From: Gammaproteobacteria bacterium
GTDB lineage: Bacteria; Pseudomonadota; Gammaproteobacteria; Steroidobacterales; Steroidobacteraceae
Assembly: GCA_003156695.1 (NCBI GenBank)
Contig: PMHN01000208.1
Location: 453-7,427 of the forward strand
DNA: 6,975 bases
Direction of reading: 5' to 3'
Positions 1 through 6,447 of the stretch are shown piece by piece; positions within the stretch are counted from its first letter, which is position 1; each line of letters starts with the position of its first letter. The position numbers were made by a program, and so were the translations under genes. The notes beneath the pieces are model-generated. The model searched no databases and was not told the DNA's origin. It saw only the letters and a list, made by a program, of their open reading frames with translations.

Positions 1-892
1 ACTTCTTGCCGAGGTTCGGCGTGCGCAGCAGCTCCACTTCCGTGCGCTGCACCAAATCGCCGATGTAGTGGATATTCTCGGCCTTGAGGCAGTTCGCACT
101 GCGCACAGTGAGCTCGAGTTCGTCCACGGGACGCAGCAGGATCGGATCGAACTGCATCTCCGAGACCTTGGTTGCAGCCTCTTCCTCACCCTGCAGGTCG
201 ACGAACACGGACAGCTGGTCCTTCAGGATGCTGCCGGCGCGGCGGATCGCCTCTTCGGCGTCGATGGTGCCGTTGGTCTCGATGTCGATGATGAGCTTGT
301 CGAGGTCGGTGCGCTGCTCGACGCGCGCCGCGTCGACCGAGTAGGTCACGCGCCGCACCGGCGAGAACGAGGCATCCAGCTGCAAACGGCCGATCGGGCG
401 CGTCTGCTCCTCGAAGGCCACGCGAGTGACCGCCGGACGGTAGCCGCGGCCGCGCTCGACGCGCAGTGTCATCGACAGCTCGCCGGCCTTGGTCAGGTTC
501 GCGATCACGAGTTCGGGGTTCACGACCTCGATGTCATGGTCGGTCTGAATGTCGCCGGCCGTCACCGGTCCCGGGCCCTTCTTGTGCAGACGCAACTCCG
601 CGCTATCGCGCGTGTGGCTGCGCAGCGCGACGTTCTTCAGGTTCAGAAGGATGTCGACCACGTCTTCCTGCACACCCTCGATGCTGGTGTACTCGTGGAG
701 CACGCCGTCGATCTCGACCTCGGTGATGGCGCTGCCGGGCATGGACGACAGCAGCACGCGGCGCAGCGCGTTACCCAGCGTATGGCCGAAGCCACGCTCG
801 AACGGCTCGATCACCACGCGCGCCTGGCGCGGGGCAATCGGCTGCACCTTCACCACGCGGGGCCTCAAGAACTCGGTTACAGATCCCTGCAT
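1..892 (-). CDS. rpoA: RNA polymerase alpha subunit, 3' end cut by window
   Basis: RpoA dimerises to seed assembly of core RNA polymerase (alpha2-beta-beta'-omega), and its C-terminal domain binds UP-element DNA and activators. I translated this frame by hand: it opens with [12 protein letters not shown] and has 297 codons before running off the window. The family is usually about 329 residues, so about 30 are missing. The dimerisation/assembly motif [12 protein letters not shown] lies at about residues 34-45, the insert-domain motif GPVTAGDI follows at about 108, and [12 protein letters not shown] precedes the linker. The C-terminal domain starts near [23 protein letters not shown]. Its DNA-contact residues R264, N267, C268 and K270 match E. 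coli R265, N268, C269 and K271. The ATG is preceded by AAGGTGAG, 6 nt away, so the start is well supported. It is last in the visible alpha operon; rplQ would be expected next, outside the window. Identity is certain from sequence. Confidence 0.98.
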   Translation of the reverse strand, partial: MQGSVTEFLRPRVVKVQPIAPRQARVVIEPFERGFGHTLGNALRRVLLSSMPGSAITEVEIDGVLHEYTSIEGVQEDVVDILLNLKNVALRSHTRDSAELRLHKKGPGPVTAGDIQTDHDIEVVNPELVIANLTKAGELSMTLRVERGRGYRPAVTRVAFEEQTRPIGRLQLDASFSPVRRVTYSVDAARVEQRTDLDKLIIDIETNGTIDAEEAIRRAGSILKDQLSVFVDLQGEEEAATKVSEMQFDPILLRPVDELELTVRSANCLKAENIHYIGDLVQRTEVELLRTPNLGKK

Positions 893-898
893 TGCGGT

Positions 899-906
899 CT
901 CACCTT
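899..906 (-). promoter_or_regulatory. Ribosome-binding site of rpoA
   Basis: Read on the minus strand, AAGGTGAG sits 6 nt before the rpoA ATG and is one of the better Shine-Dalgarno matches in the window. A small hairpin (arms at 907-911 and 921-925) abuts it immediately upstream without covering it. It fits independent initiation of rpoA, because the preceding gene ends 100 nt away and simple coupling is unlikely. Confidence 0.75.
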
Positions 907-925
907 GCCGGCATTACTTACCGGC
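907..925 (-). other. Small hairpin just upstream of the rpoA ribosome-binding site
   Basis: On the minus strand GCCGG (921-925) can pair with CCGGC (907-911) around a loop TAAGTAATG. A further U-G pair can extend the stem. The hairpin ends exactly where the Shine-Dalgarno sequence begins. It could hold the site single-stranded or be part of a larger fold with the hairpins upstream. Function is inferred only from position. Confidence 0.4.
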
Positions 926-927
926 GC

Positions 928-971
928 AAAAAAAGAAACACACGGGACCCGCCTACATGGGTGCGCGGGCC
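928..971 (-). terminator. Terminator-like hairpin with U-tract in the rpsD-rpoA spacer (possible attenuator)
   Basis: Read as mRNA, GGCCCGC (965-971) can pair with GCGGGTC (946-952), seven pairs including one G-U, around a 12-nt loop. Seven nucleotides after the stem comes a U-rich run TTTCTTTTTTT (928-938). GC-rich stem followed by a U-run is the layout of an intrinsic terminator, but the 7-nt gap between stem and U-run is longer than ideal, so I expect partial termination or pausing at most. Full termination would separate rpoA from its operon unless a promoter lies in the spacer, and I see no convincing one. A competing hairpin at 957-977 uses some of the same bases. Confidence 0.4.
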
Positions 972-977
972 ACCCAT
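957..977 (-). other. Perfect inverted repeat in the rpsD-rpoA spacer, alternative to the terminator-like stem
   Basis: ATGGGTG (957-963) and CACCCAT (971-977) form a perfect 7-bp inverted repeat around a 7-nt centre. The loop contains most of one arm of the terminator-like hairpin at 946-971, and one base is shared with the stem, so the two folds cannot form together. Alternative pairing next to a U-run is what an attenuator or antiterminator would look like. It could also be an mRNA-stabilising stem or a binding site for a regulatory protein. The pairing is visible; the role is inferred. Confidence 0.45.
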
Positions 978-992
978 TGCAAGCGGATGCAC

Positions 993-1616
993 TTACTTCG
1001 AATACAACTCGACGACCAGGTTCTCGTTGATGTCGGGCAGGATGTCTTCCCGGCCCGGCGCCGACTTGAACACGCCACGGAACTCCTTGTCGTTCACCTC
1101 GACCCAGTCCGGCAGCCCTACCTGCTGCGCGACGTTCAGCGCGCTCGCGATCCGCAGCTGCTTGCGCGACTTCTCGCGCACCTGGACGATATCTCCGGCC
1201 TTCACCTGGTAGGAGGCGATGGTGACCCCCTTCTCATTGACGGTGATCGCCTTGTGGCTCACCAGCTGGCGCGCTTCGGAGCGCGTGGAGGCGAAGCCCA
1301 TGCGGTACACGACGTTGTCGAGGCGGCACTCGAGCAGCTTCAGCAGGTTCTCGCCGGTGGCGCCCGCCTTCCTGGCCGCCGCCTCGTAGTAATTGCCGAA
1401 CTGGCGCTCGAGCACGCCGTACATGCGGCGCAGCTTCTGTTTCTCGCGCAGCTGCAGGCCGTAGTCAGACAGCCGCTGGCGGCGCTCGCCCTTGATGCCG
1501 CCGGGCGGCACCGTGAACTTGCACTTGCTCTCGATCGGCTTGACGCCGCTCTTCAGGAACAGGTCCGTGCCCTCGCGGCGAGCGAGCTTGCACTTCGGTC
1601 CAATGTAACGCGCCAT
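993..1616 (-). CDS. rpsD: 30S ribosomal protein S4
   Basis: S4 is a primary 16S rRNA binder that nucleates assembly of the 30S body. In E. coli it also represses translation of its own operon. The 207-residue product is one residue longer than the E. coli protein. It begins [19 protein letters not shown], carries [12 protein letters not shown] at about 49-60 and YGVLERQF at 66-73. The S4 RNA-binding domain spans about 97-149 ([25 protein letters not shown]). The end [13 protein letters not shown] is typical. Only two cysteines (C9 and C32) remain where zinc-binding S4 proteins have four, so this is a zinc-free form. The ATG follows GAGGA by 5 nt, 16 nt after the rpsK stop. The 100-nt spacer before rpoA is the largest in the window. 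Confidence 0.98.
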   Translation of the reverse strand: MARYIGPKCKLARREGTDLFLKSGVKPIESKCKFTVPPGGIKGERRQRLSDYGLQLREKQKLRRMYGVLERQFGNYYEAAARKAGATGENLLKLLECRLDNVVYRMGFASTRSEARQLVSHKAITVNEKGVTIASYQVKAGDIVQVREKSRKQLRIASALNVAQQVGLPDWVEVNDKEFRGVFKSAPGREDILPDINENLVVELYSK

Positions 1617-1632
1617 ATTGTCCTCGTAACCC

Positions 1633-2073
1633 TTAGACCCTGCGCTTCTTCGGCGGACGACAACCGTTGTGCGGTATGGGCGTCACGTCCGAGATGCTGG
1701 TGATCTTCAGTCCACAGTTATTGAGCGCACGCACGGCCGATTCACGCCCCGGTCCGGGGCCGCCCACGCGCACTTCCACGTTCTTCACGCCGTGCTCCTG
1801 CGCGGCGACTCCGGCCTTCTCGGCCGCTACCTGCGCCGCAAACGGCGTGCTCTTGCGCGAGCCGCGGAAGCCGCAGCCGCCCGAGGTCGCCCAGGACAGG
1901 GTGTTGCCCTGGCGATCGGTGATGGTGATGATCGTGTTGTTGAAGGACGCGTGCACGTGCGCGATCGCATCGAGCACGTTCTTGCGCGCCTTCTTGGCCT
2001 TCTTCGGCCCGCCCGCGGCTGCCGCGGCCGCCGCCGGCTCCGCGCCGCCCTGTTTCACTTTCTCTTCAGCCAT
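1633..2073 (-). CDS. rpsK: 30S ribosomal protein S11 with alanine-rich N-terminal extension
   Basis: S11 lies on the 30S platform, near the E-site codon and the mRNA exit. The conserved core runs from about residue 38 ([16 protein letters not shown]) through [19 protein letters not shown] and [14 protein letters not shown] to the invariant end [18 protein letters not shown]. The product has 146 residues against 129 in E. coli, and all the excess is at the N-terminus. That segment holds an acidic/polar stretch [13 protein letters not shown], seven consecutive alanines (14-20), GGP, then a lysine-rich segment (24-31) leading into the core. No in-frame start codon was found between the chosen ATG and the core, so the extension looks real. 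The ATG is 3 nt after the rpsM stop. A GGAAAGG inside the rpsM 3' end, 8 nt upstream, is the likely ribosome-binding site, so the two genes should be translationally coupled. Confidence 0.97.
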   Translation of the reverse strand: MAEEKVKQGGAEPAAAAAAAGGPKKAKKARKNVLDAIAHVHASFNNTIITITDRQGNTLSWATSGGCGFRGSRKSTPFAAQVAAEKAGVAAQEHGVKNVEVRVGGPGPGRESAVRALNNCGLKITSISDVTPIPHNGCRPPKKRRV

Positions 2074-2076
2074 TCG

Positions 2077-2457
2077 TTATGCCTTTCCAGGAGGTGCGTT
2101 CAACTTGACTGCCTGCTTGCGCGGGCCCTTGCGGGTGCGCGCGTTGGTGCGCGTGCGCTGACCGCGCACCGGCAGTCCACGGCGATGACGGATGCCGCGA
2201 TGGCTGCCTAAGTCCATCAGACGCTTGATGTTCATGGATACTTCGCGCCGCAGGTCGCCCTCGACCGCGAACTTGGCGATCTGCGAGCGGATCGCGTTGA
2301 CCTCCGCCTCGGTGAGATCCTTCACCTTGGTGGTGGGACTCACGCCCGCGGCCGTGCAGACCGTGCGTGAGCGCGACTTGCCCAGCCCGTAGATGTGCGT
2401 GAGCCCGACCCACACGTGCTTGTTCATCGGGATGTTGATACCGGCTATGCGTGCCAT
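2077..2457 (-). CDS. rpsM: 30S ribosomal protein S13, slightly extended C-terminus
   Basis: S13 sits in the 30S head, forms intersubunit bridges, and its basic C-terminal tail reaches toward P-site tRNA. The start [10 protein letters not shown], the helix-hairpin-helix region with [10 protein letters not shown] (21-30), EGDLRREV (66-73) and [24 protein letters not shown] (about 91-114) are diagnostic. The product has 126 residues against 118 in E. coli. After RKGPRK the chain continues [12 protein letters not shown] instead of ending within a few residues. The DNA for this tail also carries the rpsK ribosome-binding site. The ATG follows GAGGT, which overlaps the rpmJ TGA stop, only 9 nt downstream of rpmJ. 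Hence there is no space for a separate alpha-operon promoter and leader of the E. coli kind. Confidence 0.98.
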   Translation of the reverse strand: MARIAGINIPMNKHVWVGLTHIYGLGKSRSRTVCTAAGVSPTTKVKDLTEAEVNAIRSQIAKFAVEGDLRREVSMNIKRLMDLGSHRGIRHRRGLPVRGQRTRTNARTRKGPRKQAVKLNAPPGKA

Positions 2458-2466
2458 GTGCTTACC

Positions 2467-2580
2467 TCAACCCTGACGCTGCTTGTGCCGCGGGTCCGTG
2501 CAAATTACGTAGACCACGCGGCGGCGGCGCACGATCTTGCAGTTCTTGCAGATCTTTTTGACCGACGGACGTACTTTCAT
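2467..2580 (-). CDS. rpmJ: 50S ribosomal protein L36 (zinc-ribbon form)
   Basis: L36 is the smallest 50S protein and helps organise 23S rRNA near the L6/L16 region. The frame gives 37 residues beginning [17 protein letters not shown] and ending [12 protein letters not shown]11, C14, C27 and H32 form the CxxC...CxxxxH zinc site, so this is the zinc-containing paralogue rather than the zinc-free type used under zinc starvation. A longer frame opens upstream inside secY, but the family start is this ATG. It lies 2 nt after the secY stop, with a modest GGGTGG in the secY 3' end as possible ribosome-binding site, which suggests coupling to secY. The position between secY and rpsM is the classical gammaproteobacterial one. 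Confidence 0.97.
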   Translation of the reverse strand: MKVRPSVKKICKNCKIVRRRRVVYVICTDPRHKQRQG

Positions 2581-2582
2581 TT

Positions 2583-3935
2583 TTAACCACCCGAACCGCT
2601 GCGGCCGTAGCCGAGCAGGTTCGCCTTCTTGAGCAACCCGGGATAGTGATGCGACATCATGTGTGCGTTCAGCTGCGCCATGAAATCCATCACCACCACC
2701 ACCACGATAAGGAGCGACGTGCCGCCGAAGCGAAACGGTACGCTGCCCGAAGAAATGAGGATCTCCGGCAGCACGCACACCGCGGTGACGTACAGCGCGC
2801 CCCACAAAGTCAGCCGCGTGAGCACGTGATCGATGTACTCGGCGGTCTGCTGGCCGGGGCGGATGCCGCGCACGAAGGCCCCGGACTTCTTGAGGTTATC
2901 CGCGGTGTCACGCGCGTTGAACACCAGCGCGGTGTAGAAGAAGCAGAAGAAAATGATCAAGAGCGCGTACAGCGTCAGGTGCAGCGGCTGCCCGTATTGT
3001 AAGGCGGCGGCGATGTTCTGCGACACGGTGGCGAACCAGCCCTCCGAGCCGCTGCCGGCGAAGCTCGCCAGCGTCGCCGGGAACAGGAGCAGGCTCGAAG
3101 CGAAGATCGGCGGAATCACGCCCGACATGTTGAGCTTGAACGGCAGGTGGCTCGACTGACCCGCGTACATGCGCCGCCCGACCTGGCGCTTGGCGTAGTC
3201 CACCGGGATGCGCCGCTGGGCGCGCTCGACGAACACCACGAAGAAGGTCGTCCCCAGCACCACCAGCAGGAGCAGGAGCGCAAACGGCCCCTGCATTTCG
3301 CCCGAGCTCACCGCCTCGGCGGTATTGCCCACCGCGCCCGGCAATCCGGCAACGATGCCGGAAAGAATGATCATTGAAATGCCGTTGCCGATGCCGCGCT
3401 CGGTGATCTGCTCACCCAGCCACATGAGGAACAGGGTCCCGGTGGTCATGGTGATGGTCGCGGTGATGAGAAACGGCCAGCCCGTGATCAGCGTCATGCC
3501 GCCCTTGTCGAGTGCGCCGGCGGCCGCGAATGACTGCACGATCGCGAGCGCGACGGTGCCGTAGCGCGTGTACTGGGTGATCTTGCGCCGCCCGGACTCG
3601 CCTTCCTTGCGCAGCTCCATGAGCGTCGGCACCACCATCGACATCATCTGGATGATGATGGAGGCGGAGATGTAGGGCATAACGCCCATGGCGAAGATCG
3701 ACAGCCGCGACAGCGCGCCACCCGAGAACATGTTGACGATGCCGAGAATGGTGTTGGAGCGGTCGCCGAAAAAGCGCGCCACTTCCGCCGGATTGATGCC
3801 CGGCACCGGGATGAAGGTGCCGATGCGGTAGACGATGAGCGCGCCCAGCAGGAACAACAGGCGGCCGCGAATCTCCCCATGACGGGCAGCTTCGCCGAAT
3901 GCGGCGGCCGGGTTGCTTAAGGTCGAATTCGCCAT
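2583..3935 (-). CDS. secY: Protein translocase channel subunit SecY
   Basis: SecY forms the inner-membrane channel of the SecYEG translocon, which works with SecA for export and with ribosomes for membrane insertion. The product is 450 residues (E. coli 443) with about ten hydrophobic segments. The first runs from about 25 to 45 ([21 protein letters not shown]). The plug region is about 60-75 ([17 protein letters not shown]). [51 protein letters not shown] and [23 protein letters not shown] all match the family. GIRPG at 357-361 holds the functionally important cytoplasmic-loop arginine (R359). The last segments include [18 protein letters not shown], and the chain ends [11 protein letters not shown], five residues past the usual GYGR. 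The 23-nt gap from rplO carries only weak Shine-Dalgarno candidates, which is consistent with controlled or coupled expression. Confidence 0.98.
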   Translation of the reverse strand: MANSTLSNPAAAFGEAARHGEIRGRLLFLLGALIVYRIGTFIPVPGINPAEVARFFGDRSNTILGIVNMFSGGALSRLSIFAMGVMPYISASIIIQMMSMVVPTLMELRKEGESGRRKITQYTRYGTVALAIVQSFAAAGALDKGGMTLITGWPFLITATITMTTGTLFLMWLGEQITERGIGNGISMIILSGIVAGLPGAVGNTAEAVSSGEMQGPFALLLLLVVLGTTFFVVFVERAQRRIPVDYAKRQVGRRMYAGQSSHLPFKLNMSGVIPPIFASSLLLFPATLASFAGSGSEGWFATVSQNIAAALQYGQPLHLTLYALLIIFFCFFYTALVFNARDTADNLKKSGAFVRGIRPGQQTAEYIDHVLTRLTLWGALYVTAVCVLPEILISSGSVPFRFGGTSLLIVVVVVMDFMAQLNAHMMSHHYPGLLKKANLLGYGRSGSGG

Positions 3936-3958
3936 ACTGTTCTGGTTCCGCAGGCCCC

Positions 3959-4393
3959 TCAGGCCTCGATCTTGCCGCCGGCGGCTTCGATCGCCGCACG
4001 CGCGCCCTTGGTGACCGCGACGCCCTTGAGGGTCACGGCCTTCTTGATCTCGCCGGAGAGAATCACCTTGGCGCGCTCCGTGCCCACGGGCACCACCTGC
4101 GCCTTGATGAGGGCCGGGAGATCCACCACCGCACCCTCGACCTTGACGAGCTCGTCAAGACGTACCTCGGCGCGGCTGCGCTTCATAGCGGAGCGGAAGC
4201 CGACCTTCGGCATGCGCCGCTGGATGGGCATCTGGCCGCCTTCAAAGCCGACCTTGTGGTAGCCGCCCTTGCGCGCGCGCTGGCCCTTGGTGCCGCGGCC
4301 ACAGGTCTTGCCCTGGCCGGCAGAGGCGCCACGGCCGACGCGCAAGCGCCCGCGCTTAGCTCCCGCAGCCGGTTTCAATGTGTTCAGTCGCAT
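3959..4393 (-). CDS. rplO: 50S ribosomal protein L15
   Basis: L15 is a late-assembly protein whose long extended N-terminus threads through 23S rRNA in the 50S core. The product has 144 residues, the same as E. coli. It opens [22 protein letters not shown], has the glycine/basic region [17 protein letters not shown] at about 28-44 and [17 protein letters not shown] at 50-66. The globular C-terminal part has AKVILSGEI and [19 protein letters not shown] cysteine at position 31 replaces the glycine found in E. coli. The ATG is 3 nt past the rpmD stop, with AAAGGG about 10 nt upstream inside rpmD. In E. coli rplO is followed by secY in the same order. Confidence 0.98.
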   Translation of the reverse strand: MRLNTLKPAAGAKRGRLRVGRGASAGQGKTCGRGTKGQRARKGGYHKVGFEGGQMPIQRRMPKVGFRSAMKRSRAEVRLDELVKVEGAVVDLPALIKAQVVPVGTERAKVILSGEIKKAVTLKGVAVTKGARAAIEAAGGKIEA

Positions 4394-4396
4394 AAT

Positions 4397-4585
4397 CTAG
4401 GCGCCCTTTTCAATGCGCAGCAGATGCACGGCGGTCTGGATCATGCCGCGGTTCTCGCGCGTGTCCCTGACCATCACGCTCTGGTGGATTCGCCGCAATC
4501 CCAGGCCCCGTGCGGACGCGGCGATGTTCTGCAGCTGCCCGTGCAGGCTCTTGATCAGCGTAATTCTCAGTTGCTTGTCCGCCAT
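4397..4585 (-). CDS. rpmD: 50S ribosomal protein L30
   Basis: L30 is a small 50S protein peripheral on the subunit and dispensable in some bacteria. The 62-residue product reads MADKQLRITLIKSLHGQ, then GLGLRRIHQSV at 27-37, then DTRENRGMI and a short beta strand HLLRIEK. This is the family's complete ferredoxin-like fold; E. coli has 59 residues. The start is 6 nt after the rpsE stop. The only nearby Shine-Dalgarno-like bases (AAGG) end just 2 nt before the ATG, too close for normal use, so initiation probably relies on ribosomes finishing rpsE. Confidence 0.96.
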   Translation of the reverse strand: MADKQLRITLIKSLHGQLQNIAASARGLGLRRIHQSVMVRDTRENRGMIQTAVHLLRIEKGA

Positions 4586-4591
4586 GACCTT

Positions 4592-5098
4592 CTACCCGGT
4601 GATCTCGTCCAGGGTCTTGCCGCGCTTGGCCGCGATCTCTTCCGGCGAGCGGATCTTCGCCAGCGCATTCATGGTGGCGCGCACGACGTTGATCGGGTTG
4701 CGCGAGCCGTAGCTCTTGGCGAGCACGTTGCGGACCCCGGCACACTCGAGCACCGCGCGCATGCCGCCGCCGGCGATGACGCCGGTACCGTCGGAGGCCG
4801 GCTGCATGTACACGCGCGTGGCTCCATGAGTACCTATGACCGCGTAATGCAGCGAATCGTTTCGCAGCGCCACGCTGATCAGGTTCTTGCGCGCCTGGGT
4901 CATGGCCTTGGAAATCGCCACCGGCACCTCACGCGCCTTGCCGAAGCCGTAACCGACGCGCCCGGAGGTGTCGCCAACCACGGTGAGCGCGGTGAAGCCA
5001 AACTGCCTGCCGCCCTTGACGACCTTGGCGGTGCGGTTCACGGCCACGAGCTTCTCGATGAACTCGTCGGCCGGCTGGCCCTTCTCTGGTCTCGCCAT
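4592..5098 (-). CDS. rpsE: 30S ribosomal protein S5
   Basis: S5 lies at the mRNA entrance of the 30S subunit and affects decoding accuracy and mRNA unwinding, together with S4 and S3. With the start at [13 protein letters not shown] the product has 168 residues, one more than E. coli. The double-stranded-RNA-binding-like N-domain contains [19 protein letters not shown] (about 25-43) and [13 protein letters not shown] (47-59). The C-domain has [19 protein letters not shown] and ends [13 protein letters not shown]. The frame stays open 16 codons further upstream, but that would overlap the rplR 3' end and has no family support. The chosen ATG has CAGGA 10 nt upstream and leaves a 16-nt gap after rplR. 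Confidence 0.97.
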   Translation of the reverse strand: MARPEKGQPADEFIEKLVAVNRTAKVVKGGRQFGFTALTVVGDTSGRVGYGFGKAREVPVAISKAMTQARKNLISVALRNDSLHYAVIGTHGATRVYMQPASDGTGVIAGGGMRAVLECAGVRNVLAKSYGSRNPINVVRATMNALAKIRSPEEIAAKRGKTLDEITG

Positions 5099-5108
5099 AT
5101 GTTGTGTG

Positions 5109-5113
5109 TCCTG
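5109..5113 (-). promoter_or_regulatory. Ribosome-binding site that fixes the rpsE start
   Basis: CAGGA on the minus strand lies just past the rplR TAG stop and 10 nt before the ATG at 5096-5098. It supports the family-length S5 start over an in-frame ATG 48 nt upstream, which lies inside rplR. Confidence 0.6.
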
Positions 5114-5114
5114 C

Positions 5115-5474
5115 CTAGAACTCAAGACCCGCTTCGCGGGCCGCATCCGCGAGCGCCTTCACGCGCCCGTGGAACTGGAAACCTGAGCGATCGAAAGCGA
5201 CCTTGCTCACGCCGGCAGCCTTGCTGCGCTCGGCGATGGCACGCCCGACGGCCTTGGCCGCCGCGACATTGCCGGTGCTCTTTAAGCCCTCGCGTACCGC
5301 CTTCTGCACGGTGGAGGCGGCCGCAATCACCTTCGCGCCCTCCGCGTCGGTTACCTGGGCGTAGATGTGGTTAGGCGTGCGGTGCACGCTCAGGCGCGCC
5401 ACGGCGAGCCCGCGAATGTGCGCACGGGCCTTCACGGCGCGGCGCAGGCGCCGCTGCTTCTTGGTGATGATCAC
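5115..5474 (-). CDS. rplR: 50S ribosomal protein L18, GTG start
   Basis: L18 binds 5S rRNA with L5 and L25 and brings it into the 50S central protuberance. The 119-residue product has the basic N-terminus [22 protein letters not shown], then [15 protein letters not shown] (28-41) and AASTV. It ends with the signature [26 protein letters not shown]. The first codon is GTG: no ATG occurs between it and the conserved region, and the length fits (117 in E. coli). GTGA overlaps the rplF stop by 4 nt, a classical translational-coupling junction. GAGGG, 9 nt upstream within rplF, is a good ribosome-binding site. The stop is TAG. Confidence 0.97.
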   Translation of the reverse strand: MIITKKQRRLRRAVKARAHIRGLAVARLSVHRTPNHIYAQVTDAEGAKVIAAASTVQKAVREGLKSTGNVAAAKAVGRAIAERSKAAGVSKVAFDRSGFQFHGRVKALADAAREAGLEF

Positions 5475-6001
5475 TTTTTCTTGCCCTCTTTCAGGGTGAT
5501 CTTTTCCCCGGCGTAGCGCACGCCCTTGCCCTTGTAGGGCTCGGGCGGACGGATGTCGCGGATCTCGGCGGCGATCTGGCCGACTTTCTGCCGGTCGATG
5601 CCCTTGATCAGGATCTCCGTCTGGCTCGGGGTCTCGATGGCAATGCCTTCCGGGATCGCCACGTTCACCGGGTGCGAGAAGCCGAGGGTCAGATTCAGGC
5701 TCTTGCCCTGCACCGCCGCGCGGAAACCGACGCCCACGAGCTCGAGCTTCTTCTCGTAGCCCTTGGTGACGCCCTTCACCATGTTGGCGAGGTGCGCACG
5801 CGTCGCGCCAGCCTGGGTGCGTGCCTGCCCGGGATCCGAGTACTTGATCTCGAGCTTCTTCTCCGTCTGCACGACCGAAACCCCCGCGCCCAGCGGCAGG
5901 CTGAGCGAGCCCTTGGCGCCCTTGATGGTCACGCCTTGCGCGGCGATGGTCGCGGTCACGCCCTGTGGCAGTTCCAGCGGAGCTTTGGCAATTCTCGACA
6001 T
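5471..6001 (-). CDS. rplF: 50S ribosomal protein L6
   Basis: L6 sits near the base of the L7/L12 stalk by the sarcin-ricin loop, and is needed for late 50S assembly and factor binding. The 176-residue product has two tandem L6 domains. It begins [15 protein letters not shown], contains [31 protein letters not shown] in the middle, and ends with the diagnostic [16 protein letters not shown] (151-166) plus a basic KEGKKK tail. The length matches E. coli (177). The ATG lies 40 nt after the rpsH stop, the longest spacer of the spc part, with an AAAGAAG purine stretch as a weak ribosome-binding site. Its stop overlaps the rplR GTG start. Confidence 0.98.
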   Translation of the reverse strand: MSRIAKAPLELPQGVTATIAAQGVTIKGAKGSLSLPLGAGVSVVQTEKKLEIKYSDPGQARTQAGATRAHLANMVKGVTKGYEKKLELVGVGFRAAVQGKSLNLTLGFSHPVNVAIPEGIAIETPSQTEILIKGIDRQKVGQIAAEIRDIRPPEPYKGKGVRYAGEKITLKEGKKK

Positions 6002-6041
6002 GATGGCTTCTTTGATTAACTCGTTCGCAAGATGCGCACGC

Positions 6042-6437
6042 TCAAGTGACGATGCACAGGACTTCGCCGCCCTGTCCGCTGGCGCGTGCCTGGCGGTCGG
6101 TCATCACGCCCTTGGGCGTGGATACGATCACCGTGCCCATGCCCCCCAGGATCTTCGGCAACTCGTCCTTGCCGCGGTAAATCCTCAGGCCCGGACGGCT
6201 GACACGCTCCAGGCGGTCGATGACGGGCCGGCCCTCGAAATACTTCAGGCCGATCGTGAGACGCGGCTTGCCGCTGTCCGCGTCGAGGCGGAAATCGGCG
6301 ATGTAACCCTCGTCCTTCAGCACCTTGACGATGGCCGTCTTCAGGCGCGAGGACGCGAGCTGCACTTCGGCCTTGCCAGCGGTCTGGCCATTGCGAATGC
6401 GCGTCAGGAGATCGGCAATCGGATCAGTCATGCTCAT
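6042..6437 (-). CDS. rpsH: 30S ribosomal protein S8
   Basis: S8 is a primary 16S rRNA binder of the central domain, and in E. coli is the translational repressor of the spc operon, acting near rplE. The 131-residue product (E. coli 130) starts [18 protein letters not shown], has [10 protein letters not shown] (40-49) and [10 protein letters not shown], and carries the strongly conserved [10 protein letters not shown] (78-87) and [13 protein letters not shown] (106-118). It ends GGEVLCIVT. Two ATGs are possible, at residues 1 and 3. The first agrees with the E. coli start MSMQDP and has GAGG suitably placed upstream at the end of rpsN. The gap after rpsN is 10 nt. The S8 operator itself would lie outside this window. 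Confidence 0.97.
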   Translation of the reverse strand: MSMTDPIADLLTRIRNGQTAGKAEVQLASSRLKTAIVKVLKDEGYIADFRLDADSGKPRLTIGLKYFEGRPVIDRLERVSRPGLRIYRGKDELPKILGGMGTVIVSTPKGVMTDRQARASGQGGEVLCIVT

Positions 6438-6447
6438 GCGCTATCCC

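Noticed and set aside
950..980. Possible promoter for rpoA (TTGCAA with a CATGTA 17 nt downstream, minus strand)
   Set aside because: The -35-like box is only a partial match and the -10-like box matches the consensus at two of six positions, so it cannot be supported.
68..1030. Plus-strand open frame of 320 codons opposite rpoA
   Set aside because: It is a shadow of the rpoA coding frame; the minus-strand translation is unmistakably RpoA.
549..1703. Long plus-strand open frame of 384 codons opposite rpoA and rpsD
   Set aside because: It is antisense to two certain genes, has no family motif, and its length is explained by the scarcity of stop codons in high-GC antisense frames.
2467..2805. 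Longer 112-codon version of the rpmJ frame beginning inside secY
   Set aside because: Only the last 37 codons match L36; the upstream part is the out-of-frame secY 3' end and has no family support.
2646..3002. Plus-strand frame with a run of histidines that looks like a metal-binding protein
   Set aside because: The histidine run is the complement of the GTG/GTC codons for the conserved valine stretch of the last SecY membrane segments.
3899..5374. Long plus-strand open frame of 491 codons opposite rplO, rpmD, rpsE and rplR
   Set aside because: It lies antisense across at least four conserved ribosomal-protein genes and their spacers, shows no recognisable domain, and is rich in Arg, His, Ala and Leu as expected for shadow frames in GC-rich DNA.
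6022..6040. Weak hairpin in the rpsH-rplF spacer (CGT/ACG and CGCA/TGCG with one mismatch)
   Set aside because: The stem is short and interrupted, has no U-run, and is of a kind expected by chance in this GC-rich sequence.
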